22,976 nt of DNA from Bacteroidales bacterium (lineage in GTDB: Bacteria; Bacteroidota; Bacteroidia; Bacteroidales; UBA7960), in contig SKSI01000045.1 of assembly GCA_007123065.1 (NCBI GenBank), forward strand, positions 1-22,976, written 5' to 3'. The position numbers and the translations under genes are program-made. This document shows, piece by piece, positions 22,861 to 22,976 of this stretch. A model generated the notes under the pieces. The model ran no database searches. It had not been told where the DNA came from and saw nothing but the letters and a program-made list of their open reading frames with translations. Position 1 is the first letter of the stretch. Each line of letters starts with the position of its first letter.

Positions 22861-22938
22861 GTTAAGATTAAGGTTAAGGTTAAGGTTAAGGTTAAGGTTA
22901 AGGTTAAGGTTAAGGTTAAGATTAAGATTAAGGTTAAG
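22861..22938 (+). repeat. Hexanucleotide array 3 (13 units of GTTAAG / ATTAAG)
   Basis: Thirteen perfect tandem hexamers in one register: GTTAAG, ATTAAG, eight GTTAAG, two ATTAAG, GTTAAG. The preceding TCTGAG may be one degenerate unit. Same orientation as arrays 1 and 2. The array lies 8 nt upstream of the second SRPBCC start codon. The CACAGGGCTTGA tail seen after arrays 1 and 2 is not found in the remaining 38 nt of the window. Confidence 0.98.
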
Positions 22939-22976
22939 ATAATTCTATCTGAAAGACCTGTGATGATGGTTTAATA

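Noticed and set aside
22861..22938. CRISPR array
   Set aside because: The repeats are contiguous hexamers without spacers, and no cas gene is present.

Overview
The window looks like a piece of a Bacteroidota chromosome. The evidence is the protein families (a long pyruvate phosphate dikinase, a FeoA-FeoB fusion, a eukaryote-like branching enzyme), promoters of the TTTG / TAnnTTTG type, A-rich leaders with no clear Shine-Dalgarno, and the gene order birA / rsfS-ftsH-LUD-DUF2007-cdsA-psd. An anaerobic or microaerobic, Bacteroidales-like host is an inference from ppdK and feoAB. I saw no rRNA, tRNA, CRISPR array, transposase or phage gene. Nearly every gene is a recognisable core or metabolic gene.

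Layout. 1-161 is the 5' end of an unrecognised minus-strand gene. 474-3239 is ppdK (+). It converges through a strong bidirectional terminator with a minus-strand group: rtcB (7524-6355), then hisS (6236-4854) and hutH (4851-3346), the last two only 2 nt apart. ychF (+, 7806-8891) diverges from rtcB. It converges with a minus-strand pair, glgB (11440-9443) and an AHSA1/SRPBCC gene (9275-8898), which are separated by a hexanucleotide array. feoAB (+, 11593-14115) and a 53-residue FeoB-associated Cys-rich membrane protein (14134-14295) form an iron-uptake unit. recQ (16462-14558), then psd, cdsA, a DUF2007 protein, a LUD-domain protein, ftsH and rsfS (16616-21522) are all on the minus strand. 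The last six form a tight operon for membrane lipid synthesis, membrane proteolysis and ribosome silencing. birA (+, 21659-22411) and a second SRPBCC gene (-, 22852-22451) close the window.

The most unusual content is not protein-coding. Three arrays of a GTTAAG-type hexamer, all in the same orientation, lie at 9277-9402, 14291-14458 (interrupted) and 22861-22938. Two of them sit directly in front of the start codons of the two SRPBCC genes. Two are followed by a related segment of about 41 bp that starts with a CACAGGGCTTGA hairpin and ends in GGTTAA, so array plus hairpin looks like one dispersed composite element. In these copies the element also supplies the stop codons of a neighbouring gene (the 53-residue protein and glgB). 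Separately, the leader of rtcB carries seven GTTG and five ATTCGTTG tandem units, just downstream of a textbook Bacteroidota promoter. I found no obviously new enzymatic or defence system. The dispersed repeat element, the repeat-filled rtcB leader and a divergent YchF-like ATPase are the best leads.
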